This document shows, in pieces, positions 1 to 6,326 of a stretch of DNA of 45,314 nt. The first letter of the stretch is position 1. Each line of letters begins with the position of its first letter. Origin of the DNA: an uncultured Kiritimatiellota bacterium (lineage in GTDB: Bacteria > Verrucomicrobiota > Kiritimatiellia > RFP12 > UBA1067). Below the pieces are notes generated by a model. The model did not search any database and was not told where the DNA came from. It saw only the letters and a list, made by a program, of their open reading frames with translations. Location: assembly GCA_934635385.1 (NCBI GenBank), contig CAKTZI010000029.1, forward strand, positions 1-45,314. The letters are read 5' to 3'. The position numbers and the translations under genes are program-made.

Positions 1-177
1 CAGGGATGGCGTCCGACGCCCTTAGACAACGCCCGAAAGTTTCGCATGAAATTTACAGTTGCTGACCCTTTTACCCCTTTACCCCTACCAATAGGGTCTT
101 GTGGTGGAGTAGGAGTGGTGGAATTTGACGATAGCATATGATGATCTGGGGGCGTCAATGTGCGTATGGCCGTGAAA

Positions 178-540
178 TCAGTTGCCGGCGCCGAGCAGGC
201 CGCCGACGATTCCACCGAGCACGGCCGCGCCGAGCGCCATCCAGCCATCCGCTTCCGAGGGTCGGTTGTCGTGATGGCGTTCTGGTGGCGGAGGCGCCTC
301 AGGACGTCGCGGCGCAGGCTTCGGACGCGGTGCGGGCTTTGGCTGCGCAATGCGGCGGGTGTTGTCGTGTCGTGTCGGCGCACGTCCGAGGCGCTCATTA
401 CGGGGCGCGGGCATCTGTTGGCGTGAGGGCGCTTTTTGCGGCGCTCGGTTGCTGGGTTTGCCGGGGGCGGCCAGCGACGTGCCGCAGATCGCGAGGCACA
501 CGAGGCCAATGGTCATTGTCTTCAGGATGTTCTTGTTCAT
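178..540 (-). CDS. small secreted Pro/Arg-rich protein with Gly-zipper C-terminus
   Basis: The product is 120 residues. I start it at the ATG at 540 because the protein then opens with a clear signal peptide (MNKNILKTMTIGLVCLAICG, likely cut after an A-A near residue 25). The longer reading adds 44 non-signal residues through a palindrome. The middle (about 27-95) is low complexity, rich in Pro, Arg and Ala. The C-terminus (about 98-120) is a Gly/Ala-rich hydrophobic segment (GAAVLGGIVGGLLGAG) like the glycine-zipper segments of small membrane or envelope proteins. I do not recognise a family. An envelope-associated role is inferred only from the signal peptide and the terminal helix. It stands alone, divergent from the Fic gene. 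Confidence 0.6.
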   Translation of the reverse strand: MNKNILKTMTIGLVCLAICGTSLAAPGKPSNRAPQKAPSRQQMPAPRNERLGRAPTRHDNTRRIAQPKPAPRPKPAPRRPEAPPPPERHHDNRPSEADGWMALGAAVLGGIVGGLLGAGN

Positions 541-752
541 CTTTCTGCCAACCTTTCCGGGCTTTTTGCCCTTACGAGAGAGCAAGGCGGGTTTCTGCGT
601 GATTTCTGACAATCGGAATTCGTGGGGACAGACCCCCATTCGGTGGGGCCTGTCCCCATGTGTGTACGCCAAAAATGCCTGAAAACGAACCGTTTTTCAT
701 CAGATACCGTAAAAATGAGAATCATCTGCGGAAAATTTTGTGGAAGCCCAGT
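541..752. other. intergenic region between divergent genes, with a hairpin
   Basis: No gene is seen here. The stretch separates the divergent small secreted protein and the Fic promoter. Its only marked structure is the palindrome at 623-658. Confidence 0.6.
623..658. repeat. TGGGGACAG...CTGTCCCCA palindrome
   Basis: A 9-bp perfect inverted repeat (TGGGGACAG / CTGTCCCCA) encloses, after one mismatch, a further CCCC/GGGG pair around an 8-nt loop. It lies between divergent genes and has no T-run, so it does not look like a simple terminator. It resembles short intergenic REP-type palindromes, but I saw no second good copy in the window. Confidence 0.6.
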
Positions 753-782
753 TTGCACGGCGCGCAGTGAATATGCTATAAT
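753..782 (+). promoter_or_regulatory. sigma-70-type promoter of the fic leader/fic gene
   Basis: The -35 TTGCAC (753-758) and -10 TATAAT (777-782) are separated by 18 bp. The predicted start point near 789 lies only about 5 nt before the ATG of the leader ORF at 794. Confidence 0.7.
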
Positions 783-793
783 CCAAATTCGTT

Positions 794-835
794 ATGAATG
801 AACCTGTCGGGATTGACTTTACCTCGCTTGGATGA
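794..835 (+). CDS. 13-codon leader ORF overlapping fic by ATGA
   Basis: A short ORF (MNEPVGIDFTSLG) starts about 11 nt after the -10 box. Its TGA stop overlaps the ATG of the Fic gene in the sequence ATGA (832-835). The Fic start itself has no good Shine-Dalgarno sequence, so this mini-ORF may deliver ribosomes by termination-reinitiation. This is inference from spacing only; the peptide has no recognised family. Confidence 0.35.
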   Translation: MNEPVGIDFTSLG

Positions 836-1953
836 ACGCATTTGAGCAACATTATGACGAGGCGGGAGAGCCGGGCAAACGCGAACGTGCGTATGCCTGG
901 GCTACGGCAATCGGCTTGCAGGACGTCGACGGCCTGAAGCCGTCGACGCATCTTTATGAGACGGCGCGCCGCCATATCGAAGGCGAAATCACCCAGGAGG
1001 AAGCGAGGCGGCTCGTCGACGAGTACTACGAGACCAAGGATGGGCACGACCTGCCGCGCGACACGCAGGAGGCGGACAAGGTCGCCGCGCGGATGGTCGC
1101 CGTCATCAACTCGCCGTCGTTTGTCTTCTCGCCCGAATATTACATTGCGCTTCACGGACGCATTTTCGACGGCATATTTCCGCACGCCGGAACGGTTCGT
1201 GAAGTCGAGCTGACGAAGAGGGAAGACGTGCTGAACGGCGATACTGTCGCGTATGCGCCCTCGTTCATGATTCGCACACAGCTTGAGGTCGAGTTCAATC
1301 GGGAACGGCATTTTGTCTACAAGGGTCTCTCGGAAGATGCGTTCATTGCGCATTTTTCCTCGTTCATTGCGACCATCTGGCAGATTCACCCGTTTCGCGA
1401 AGGCAACACCCGCACGACGGCGTTGCTGGCGATCAAGTACCTGAAGTCCAAGGGCTTTGACGTCACCAATGACCTCTTTGCCACGAAGTCGTGGTACTTC
1501 CGCAATTCGCTGGTGCGGGCCAATTATGAGAATGCGCGACTGGACGTCGTGAAGACCACGGCCTACTTGGAGGAGTTCTTCAAGGTGCTTTTGCTGGGCG
1601 CGAACATCGAGCTGAAGAACCGCTTTCTGCGGATTGGCTTCGAGTATGGCTCGAAAACTGCCGATTCGGTGGCCGGATTGCATCGAAAACTGGATTCCGA
1701 AATCAGAAAACTGCCGATTGATGTCGAAAAACTGCCGATTCGCGCGCCGACCAAGCGGCACTTATTGCTTCTGTGGCAGAAATTTGGCTTGGTTGGAGAG
1801 GTGTTTGGCCCTGCTCAGATTGTGGAAGCGGTCGGCGTCAAGGATCGCGCCGCTCGCAACCTGATTTCGCTGATGCGTGCAAACGGTATCGTCGTGGGTG
1901 CGCATGGCTGCGGCAAAGGCAAGGTTCGGTTTGCATCCGCAGATGGTCGCTGA
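832..1953 (+). CDS. Fic family protein (AMPylator-type) with N-terminal VbhA-like segment and C-terminal winged helix
   Basis: The protein has 373 residues. The Fic core motif HPFREGNTR is at 186-194, matching HxFx(D/E)GNxR with the catalytic His at 186. Fic enzymes transfer AMP (or another nucleotide moiety) to target hydroxyls. The N-terminus (about 20-67) aligns by eye with the VbhA antitoxin-like helix (GEITxxEAxxLxxxYY at 51-66) that clamps the ATP site through (S/T)xxxEG. Here the aligned stretch reads LQDVDG (29-34), so the inhibitory Glu would be Asp and the Ser/Thr would be Leu. Residues about 300-370 look like a winged helix, as in many Fic/DOC proteins with autoregulatory DNA binding. 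It is probably a self-contained toxin-like or regulatory module. The start at 832 is chosen for the overlap with the leader ORF. Confidence 0.88.
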   Translation: MNAFEQHYDEAGEPGKRERAYAWATAIGLQDVDGLKPSTHLYETARRHIEGEITQEEARRLVDEYYETKDGHDLPRDTQEADKVAARMVAVINSPSFVFSPEYYIALHGRIFDGIFPHAGTVREVELTKREDVLNGDTVAYAPSFMIRTQLEVEFNRERHFVYKGLSEDAFIAHFSSFIATIWQIHPFREGNTRTTALLAIKYLKSKGFDVTNDLFATKSWYFRNSLVRANYENARLDVVKTTAYLEEFFKVLLLGANIELKNRFLRIGFEYGSKTADSVAGLHRKLDSEIRKLPIDVEKLPIRAPTKRHLLLLWQKFGLVGEVFGPAQIVEAVGVKDRAARNLISLMRANGIVVGAHGCGKGKVRFASADGR

Positions 1954-2005
1954 CGGGGAAAGGGGGGCAGACACCAGTGGTAGGGTTGTAGGGGAGGTCC
2001 TTGCC

Positions 2006-2035
2006 TTGCTGTGCGCGATGTGACTATGGCATAAT
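2006..2035 (+). promoter_or_regulatory. promoter of the truncated ATPase gene
   Basis: TTGCTG (2006-2011), an 18-bp spacer and CATAAT (2030-2035) preceded by TGG resemble the extended -10 promoters elsewhere in the window. The promoter survives although its gene is destroyed. Confidence 0.5.
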
Positions 2036-2073
2036 CTTTACAACTTATGCGGCAAGGCGCAGAAGTTGTAAAG
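2036..2073. promoter_or_regulatory. perfect 11-bp inverted repeat at the transcription start
   Basis: CTTTACAACTT (2036-2046) and AAGTTGTAAAG (2063-2073) form a perfect inverted repeat with a 16-nt spacer directly after the -10 box. It could be an operator or a 5'-UTR hairpin upstream of the GAGG ribosome site at 2077-2080. Confidence 0.55.
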
Positions 2074-2088
2074 ATAGAGGCAGCAAAA

Positions 2089-2199
2089 ATGATTCGACGT
2101 GACGCATACTTGAAAGAGTTGGCTGATTCGATGTGGAATGGCCAGGTGAAGGTTGTCACCGGCAGTCGACAAAATCCTTGCGCGTTCCGCGATTCGTGA
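2089..2199 (+). pseudogene. 5' remnant of an AAA ATPase (AAA_14/DUF4143-like)
   Basis: A 36-codon ORF with its own promoter and ribosome site begins MIRRDAYLKELAD and reaches VKVVTGSR at residues 20-27. That is the usual opening of DUF4143-type ATPases just before the Walker A loop (normally ...TGxRRxGKS). After Arg27 the reading becomes unrelated (QNPCAFRDS) and stops. The homologous part ends inside GTCGAC at 2165-2170, which is also where the opposing AbiEii-like gene loses its 3' end. The catalytic P-loop and everything after it are gone, so this is a dead fragment. The family assignment rests on about 27 residues. Confidence 0.6.
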
Positions 2200-2575
2200 T
2201 CGCATTGATTTTCATGGCCGCGATGTCTCGGATTCCAGCAAGCCGAACCCCGCATGCTTCAATCGGCTGATCCAACCAAGGGTATTCGTCATACGTCACG
2301 CAGTCCACCTTGACGCCATCAGCATAGAAGAACTGAAGCTTCCCGTTCGTGCTTCCGCTCGACTTGCGTGTCGTCCCAACGGTTTTCAGCACAGCGAGAA
2401 GATCTGCATCCAACGGCCAACTCCCAAACAAATCCAAGTCGACGCTGATTCGATGCCCAAGCTGAAGGGCCAACGACGTTTCTCCGACGAGACGCGTCTG
2501 GACAAACGCGGGCAAAGACTGGATTCGCGTCAACAGGGAAAGCGTTTCGGGAGCTATCGTTTCAAGGTGCAGCAT
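2156..2575 (-). pseudogene. AbiEii-type nucleotidyltransferase toxin, 3'-truncated
   Basis: The 139-residue product has AbiEii/MNT features: GETSLALQLGHRISVDLDLF (the G-S/T...D-L-D nucleotidyltransferase core, about 31-50), the metal-site strand VKVDCVTYDEYP, and the family block DIAAMKINAITNRGTRKDFVD. In intact members RKDFxD continues into a helical C-terminus; here it is followed by Cys-Arg and a stop. The loss coincides with GTCGAC (2165-2170), where the truncated ATPase begins. AbiEii toxins are nucleotidyltransferases of abortive-infection toxin-antitoxin pairs. The catalytic core may remain, but the C-terminal domain is missing. The start overlaps the upstream antitoxin-like gene by 22 bp. 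Confidence 0.75.
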
Positions 2576-2742
2576 CTGAAAGTCTCCTCCTTGACATCTC
2601 CGAGACAGGCGGCAAACGCGAGCGTCACCGGATCAAGCGAGCAAATCTGCTGCGCCTCGGCGACGACGACCGGCATCGTGTAGTGCGCCACCATCTTGCG
2701 CAGGTCGGACAGCTCGCCGCGCTCCAGGACGCGCTCGATCAC
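2554..2742 (-). CDS. DUF6922-like antitoxin partner of AbiEii, apparently N-terminally truncated
   Basis: The reading from GTG at 2742 gives 62 residues: VIERVLERGELSDLRKM followed by a short helical segment. This resembles the small proteins that precede AbiEii genes (IERVLERG is a typical core). In the same frame, without a usable start codon, the similarity extends upstream as VRPETIDEQTHRRY to about 2785. The family's usual N-terminal LFWD-type segment is absent. The lost part abuts the promoter of the DUF4838 gene at 2808-2818. I therefore think the gene lost its 5' end when the neighbouring segment arrived. Expression from GTG is possible but has no clear ribosome site. Confidence 0.5.
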   Translation of the reverse strand: MIERVLERGELSDLRKMVAHYTMPVVVAEAQQICSLDPVTLAFAACLGDVKEETFRCCTLKR

Positions 2743-2807
2743 GTACCGGCGGTGCGTCTGCTCGTCAATCGTTTCGGGACGGACACTCTCAGCCCCATTT
2801 CCTCAAT

Positions 2808-2818
2808 TATGGTATAAT
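2808..2818 (+). promoter_or_regulatory. extended -10 element of the DUF4838 gene (leaderless)
   Basis: TTATGGTATAAT ends at 2818, six bases before the ATG at 2825. Transcription would start at or next to the A of ATG. No convincing -35 box is seen. Confidence 0.6.
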
Positions 2819-2824
2819 GACGGC

Positions 2825-4654
2825 ATGAAAAACATCCTTTGCGCAGCGTGTCTTGCAGCGGGAGCTTCACTCGCAAGCGGCGCAGTCTCGGAGAATGGCG
2901 CAGGGCGCAATGTCGTCTTCAAGCCGAGCCGCACGGAGGTCGTGCTTGCGGATGGCGCTCCCGGTGCGGCGGCATTCGCCGCGTCCGAGGCGACCAACTT
3001 CCTGTCCCGCGTCCTTGGGACGGCGGTGCCCATCGTTCATCGTCCGACAGGCAAGGGTTTCGCTTCGCTCGTCCTGGGGTCTAACGTCTGGAGCGTGGCG
3101 GCAGGAGTTGTCCCCGACGGTTCTGTGCGTGACGGCTTCCGCATCCGCGCCGTGAGCGATCGCGTCTACATCGTCGGCAATGACGACGACGTGGACGTCC
3201 CCGGCCTGATGCGGCGCGGCGCATGCAATGCCCGCTTCCGCAGCGGGACGCTCTTCGGCGTGTACGAATTCCTTGAGCGCTTCGCCGGCGTACGCTTCTA
3301 CTTTCCGGGAGAGATGGGCACGGTCGTGCCGCGATCACGAAGGATTGCGGCACGCGGCGACCTTTCGGCGCAGCCGGCGTTCACCGTGCGCGACTGCTGC
3401 ATTTCGTCCGCTGGAATGTGGCCGGACAACATTGGCGAGAACGGACCCGGCAAGATCTCCGAGAAGGAGGCGGACGGCCTTCGCCTCCTCTACAAGCTGC
3501 GTCTGCGCGAATGTGCGGAGCGGCCTTCGTGCTGCCATGGACAGAACAGGTTCCGCATCGCGGAGCGCTTCAGCGACACGCATCCGGAGTATTTCATGCT
3601 GCGGAAGGACGGCACGCGCTGCACCGGCACGAAGTTCGAACACAGCTGGCAGGGACGGCAGCTCTGCCACACGTCGCCCGTCTGGGACGTGATCAGGGAA
3701 GAGACAATCGACCGCATACGCAAGGGCGCGAAGAACGTCGACGTGATGCCGCAGGACGGCATGCAGCCGTGCTGGTGCGCCGCATGCCAAGCGCGTTTCC
3801 GCACGACGGACTTCTCGCTGTCGTCCGGATATGCGACAGACCTCATCTGGTCCAACACGGTCGCTGTCGCAAAGGCGATCACCGCCGCCGGACTCCAGGG
3901 CTCCGTTTCGCAGATGGCATACGGAACGTACCGCAACATTCCGGACATCGACATCCCCGATAACGTCAACCTCGTTCTGGCGGTTGGCGGCCCCTGGAGC
4001 GAGTCCCGCCCCGACATCCGCGACCGGCAGGTGGCGTTCGTGCGGAACTGGTCGCGAAAACTCGGACGCAAGGTCGCGTGGATCTGGACGTATCCGATGA
4101 AGAACTACGGACGTCTTCAGGCGCCCGGCGTGCCGCAGCACGCGCCGCATGCGTACCTGTCGTTCTATGGACGGGTGGCGCCGTACATCAGCGGATCGTT
4201 TGTCGAGACGAGCTGCGGCAAGGGCAAGACGCTCCATCTGATCCACAACTACCTCAACTTCTATGCGTTCTCGAAGTTCGCCTGGGATCATGCCTTCGAC
4301 CTGGATGCGGCCCTTGCGGAGCATGACAGGCTCATGTTCGGGGCCGGCGCGAAAGAGATGGGCAAGTTCTTCGACCGCCTTGAAAAGCTGTGGATCGGCC
4401 AGGTGGCGATCCCCAGCGTGATTGGCGAGACGGAAATCGGCCCCGTCAGGATCAAAGGGCCATCGGAACATGATCTCTGGACCAAGATCTACACGCCGGA
4501 GGTGATTGCGGAACTGGGCAGGCACCTGGATCGAGCCGCGAAGCTCGCCGACACCGATTCCATGTCATCGAAACGGATCGCATGGATCCGCAGGGGCTTC
4601 TACGAAACCCTGCTGGAATCATCCTCGACGTTCATGAGACGACGCCCGCGTTAG
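2825..4654 (+). CDS. secreted DUF4838 protein (alpha-glucuronidase-like N-domain)
   Basis: The start at 2825 is chosen because MKNILCAACLAAGASLASGA is a signal peptide and the ATG lies six bases after a TATAAT box. The mature protein has an N-terminal domain of the kind that precedes GH67/GH20 barrels (FAASEATNFLSRVLGTAVPIV, about 55-75). A DUF4838 region follows, with THPEYFMLRKDGT, the segment QLCHTSPVWDVIREETIDRI, and the Cys cluster PCWCAACQ. DUF4838 proteins are common in polysaccharide-degrading gene sets and are thought to be glycosidases related to alpha-glucuronidases, but the activity is not established. At 609 residues it is rather short for the group and ends abruptly in RRRPR, so a lost C-terminal part is possible. 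It converges with the ATPase on the other strand, 20 bp apart. Confidence 0.8.
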   Translation: MKNILCAACLAAGASLASGAVSENGAGRNVVFKPSRTEVVLADGAPGAAAFAASEATNFLSRVLGTAVPIVHRPTGKGFASLVLGSNVWSVAAGVVPDGSVRDGFRIRAVSDRVYIVGNDDDVDVPGLMRRGACNARFRSGTLFGVYEFLERFAGVRFYFPGEMGTVVPRSRRIAARGDLSAQPAFTVRDCCISSAGMWPDNIGENGPGKISEKEADGLRLLYKLRLRECAERPSCCHGQNRFRIAERFSDTHPEYFMLRKDGTRCTGTKFEHSWQGRQLCHTSPVWDVIREETIDRIRKGAKNVDVMPQDGMQPCWCAACQARFRTTDFSLSSGYATDLIWSNTVAVAKAITAAGLQGSVSQMAYGTYRNIPDIDIPDNVNLVLAVGGPWSESRPDIRDRQVAFVRNWSRKLGRKVAWIWTYPMKNYGRLQAPGVPQHAPHAYLSFYGRVAPYISGSFVETSCGKGKTLHLIHNYLNFYAFSKFAWDHAFDLDAALAEHDRLMFGAGAKEMGKFFDRLEKLWIGQVAIPSVIGETEIGPVRIKGPSEHDLWTKIYTPEVIAELGRHLDRAAKLADTDSMSSKRIAWIRRGFYETLLESSSTFMRRRPR

Positions 4655-4674
4655 CCGTGCGAGACATTCCACGC

Positions 4675-6108
4675 CTATCCTTCGAGCCCAAGTAGCGAAG
4701 CCGCCGGAATCAGCGCATCGAAGTAGCCGCGCGCTGCAACCTGCGGCGACAAGTGGCCGTCGTACACCAACGCCGTCCTTACCGTATAGTTCTGCGGCAC
4801 GTGCAACGCCGCCACCTTCGCAGCCACTTCGCCTTCGATCTCGATGCCGATTTCGTGTCGCCTCTTGATCTCAACGACATAGAACAGCCGATCCGACTGC
4901 AGCAGCAAATCGATCTGGCAGCCCTTTCGCCGGGAGGTCGCCGCCTGACGATACGGCGCGGCCGATTTCAAGAGAACTCGACCAAGCCCCAGACGAGGCA
5001 AAAGCAGCGCGAGATTGTTAATCACAAGGTTCTCGAACTGCAAGCCAAGAATCGCCGACCAGCCCGGCAGCGCCTCCAGCGAATTGAAGAGAAACGAGTC
5101 CACGTCAATCATCGCGCCATTGGGCTCGATATAACGCAGGAAAAAGCGCGTATAGTTGTCGCAGATGCGATAGCGGCAGATCTTTGCCGATCGCCCCGTC
5201 TGCGGATTGACGCTACGTTCGCGAGCCACGAATCCAGCGACTTCCAGATCTTCCAGGTGAACCGAGATTCCGCCGTTGCGCTCGACGCCCAGCGTCTCGC
5301 AAATCTCGCTGAGCGTCCGAGACGCATCTGACAGGCACGCCAGAATGCGCCGCTTTGTCACGGCCTCCTCGCCAAAGACGACATTGAACGTCTGGTTGAA
5401 ATCGTCACGCAGCAGCGCATTCGAGACAAAGCACAGGCGTCGGACATTCTCGCTTGCGGAAAGCGAGGGATTCACCTCCTCCAGATAACGGGGGACACCC
5501 CCCGTCACGGACAGGACGTCAAGAATCTCCGAGGCCGCGACACGCGACGCCTTGCGCCCCCAGAACCTGACGCAATCCTCCAACGGCAGCTCCCGCACGA
5601 CAAGGTTCAGGGAAGCCCGTCCGACAAAGCCCGTGTTGTTGAGGATGTTCCTTGAAATCCATGTCGAGACGCTCCCGCAGAAAAAGACGATCAGCCGGTC
5701 ATGCTTCTTGAAGAGATTGTCCCATGAGACCTTCAGTTCACCCGGAAACCCGACATCGTAACGTCCCATCCACGAGATCTCGTCCAAAAGCAGAACCGTC
5801 CTGGAACTTCCGATGCAGCGATCCAGTTCGGAAAATGCCTCGCCCCATGACTTCAGCACCGGAACGGGATGCCCGCATTCCCGCGAAAGCTGCTCGCGAA
5901 AGGCCTTCAGCTGAAGGACGTTCGTCATGCGCGGTTCGGGCGCGACACCCTCCAGTTTCAGGAACACGGCCTTGCTGCGTCGGGCGAACTCCTCGATCAG
6001 CGTCGACTTGCCGATTCGGCGACGGCCACGGCACGTGACAAGAGACGCCACCGGCTTTGCCCAAAGCGACACCAGTTGCCTTAAGTCATTCTCTCGACCG
6101 ACAAACAT
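4675..6108 (-). CDS. archaeal-type AAA ATPase with DUF234 C-terminal domain
   Basis: The 477-residue protein starts MFVGRENDLRQL, typical of PF01637-type ATPases. Walker A is GRRRIGKST (28-36) and Walker B is VLLLDE (105-110). A winged-helix region (about 255-310) is followed by a DUF234-like C-terminal domain with D-LLLQ and VVEIKRR, a pattern compatible with a PD-(D/E)xK nuclease fold. A GGAGG ribosome site lies 8-12 nt upstream of the ATG. These proteins are widespread, often multicopy in anaerobes, and of unknown physiological role; a defence or stress function is often guessed. It stands alone behind its own promoter, downstream of the glycosidase block. Confidence 0.85.
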   Translation of the reverse strand: MFVGRENDLRQLVSLWAKPVASLVTCRGRRRIGKSTLIEEFARRSKAVFLKLEGVAPEPRMTNVLQLKAFREQLSRECGHPVPVLKSWGEAFSELDRCIGSSRTVLLLDEISWMGRYDVGFPGELKVSWDNLFKKHDRLIVFFCGSVSTWISRNILNNTGFVGRASLNLVVRELPLEDCVRFWGRKASRVAASEILDVLSVTGGVPRYLEEVNPSLSASENVRRLCFVSNALLRDDFNQTFNVVFGEEAVTKRRILACLSDASRTLSEICETLGVERNGGISVHLEDLEVAGFVARERSVNPQTGRSAKICRYRICDNYTRFFLRYIEPNGAMIDVDSFLFNSLEALPGWSAILGLQFENLVINNLALLLPRLGLGRVLLKSAAPYRQAATSRRKGCQIDLLLQSDRLFYVVEIKRRHEIGIEIEGEVAAKVAALHVPQNYTVRTALVYDGHLSPQVAARGYFDALIPAASLLGLEG

Positions 6109-6137
6109 GCATGATCCTCCATTTCAAGACAAGGGAA

Positions 6138-6146
6138 AGTATACCA
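6138..6146 (-). promoter_or_regulatory. extended -10 element of the DUF234 ATPase gene
   Basis: On the minus strand the sequence reads TTTTGGTATACT. It is followed 29 nt later by the ATG at 6108, with GGAGG between them. Unlike the leaderless cases, this unit keeps a short 5' UTR. Confidence 0.5.
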
Positions 6147-6174
6147 AAACGCCCATCCATCGCGCAATACCACA

Positions 6175-6211
6175 CCGTCACGAAATCTGCAAATTGCACA
6201 TTTCGTGACGG
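6175..6211. promoter_or_regulatory. 37-bp near-perfect dyad
   Basis: CCGTCACGAAAT (6175-6186) and ATTTCGTGACGG (6200-6211) are perfect 12-bp arms. Between them lies a second palindrome, TGCAA-A-TTGCA, separated by a single mismatched base on each side. The dyad lies between the stop region of the GH101-like gene and the ATPase promoter. There is no T-run, so it is either an unusual terminator or hairpin or an operator. Confidence 0.65.
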
Positions 6212-6259
6212 CAGTCAGACGGCAGGTAAGCATCCCGTTGCCTCAGCTCGTCGGCAGTC

Positions 6260-6313
6260 CGCTTCGCAGAAGCCGAGCGGACTGTGCTCGGGCGGCGCGA
6301 ACGCGACCGTCCG
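6260..6313 (-). pseudogene. 54-bp remnant of a GH78 alpha-L-rhamnosidase 3' end
   Basis: Read on the minus strand this gives RTVAFAPPEHSPLGFCEA. It matches RTVAFEPPVRSPLAFCEV near the C-terminus of the GH78 half of the fusion gene (DNA around 8330-8385), with roughly one mismatch in eight bases. There is no start and no continuation, so it is a leftover of a second, deleted GH78 gene just beyond the GH101-like gene. Confidence 0.6.
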
Positions 6314-6326
6314 CCGCGCGACCGGC

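Noticed and set aside
1..177. Possible gene end at the left edge
   Set aside because: No frame shows recognisable protein sequence, and the local base composition looks intergenic.
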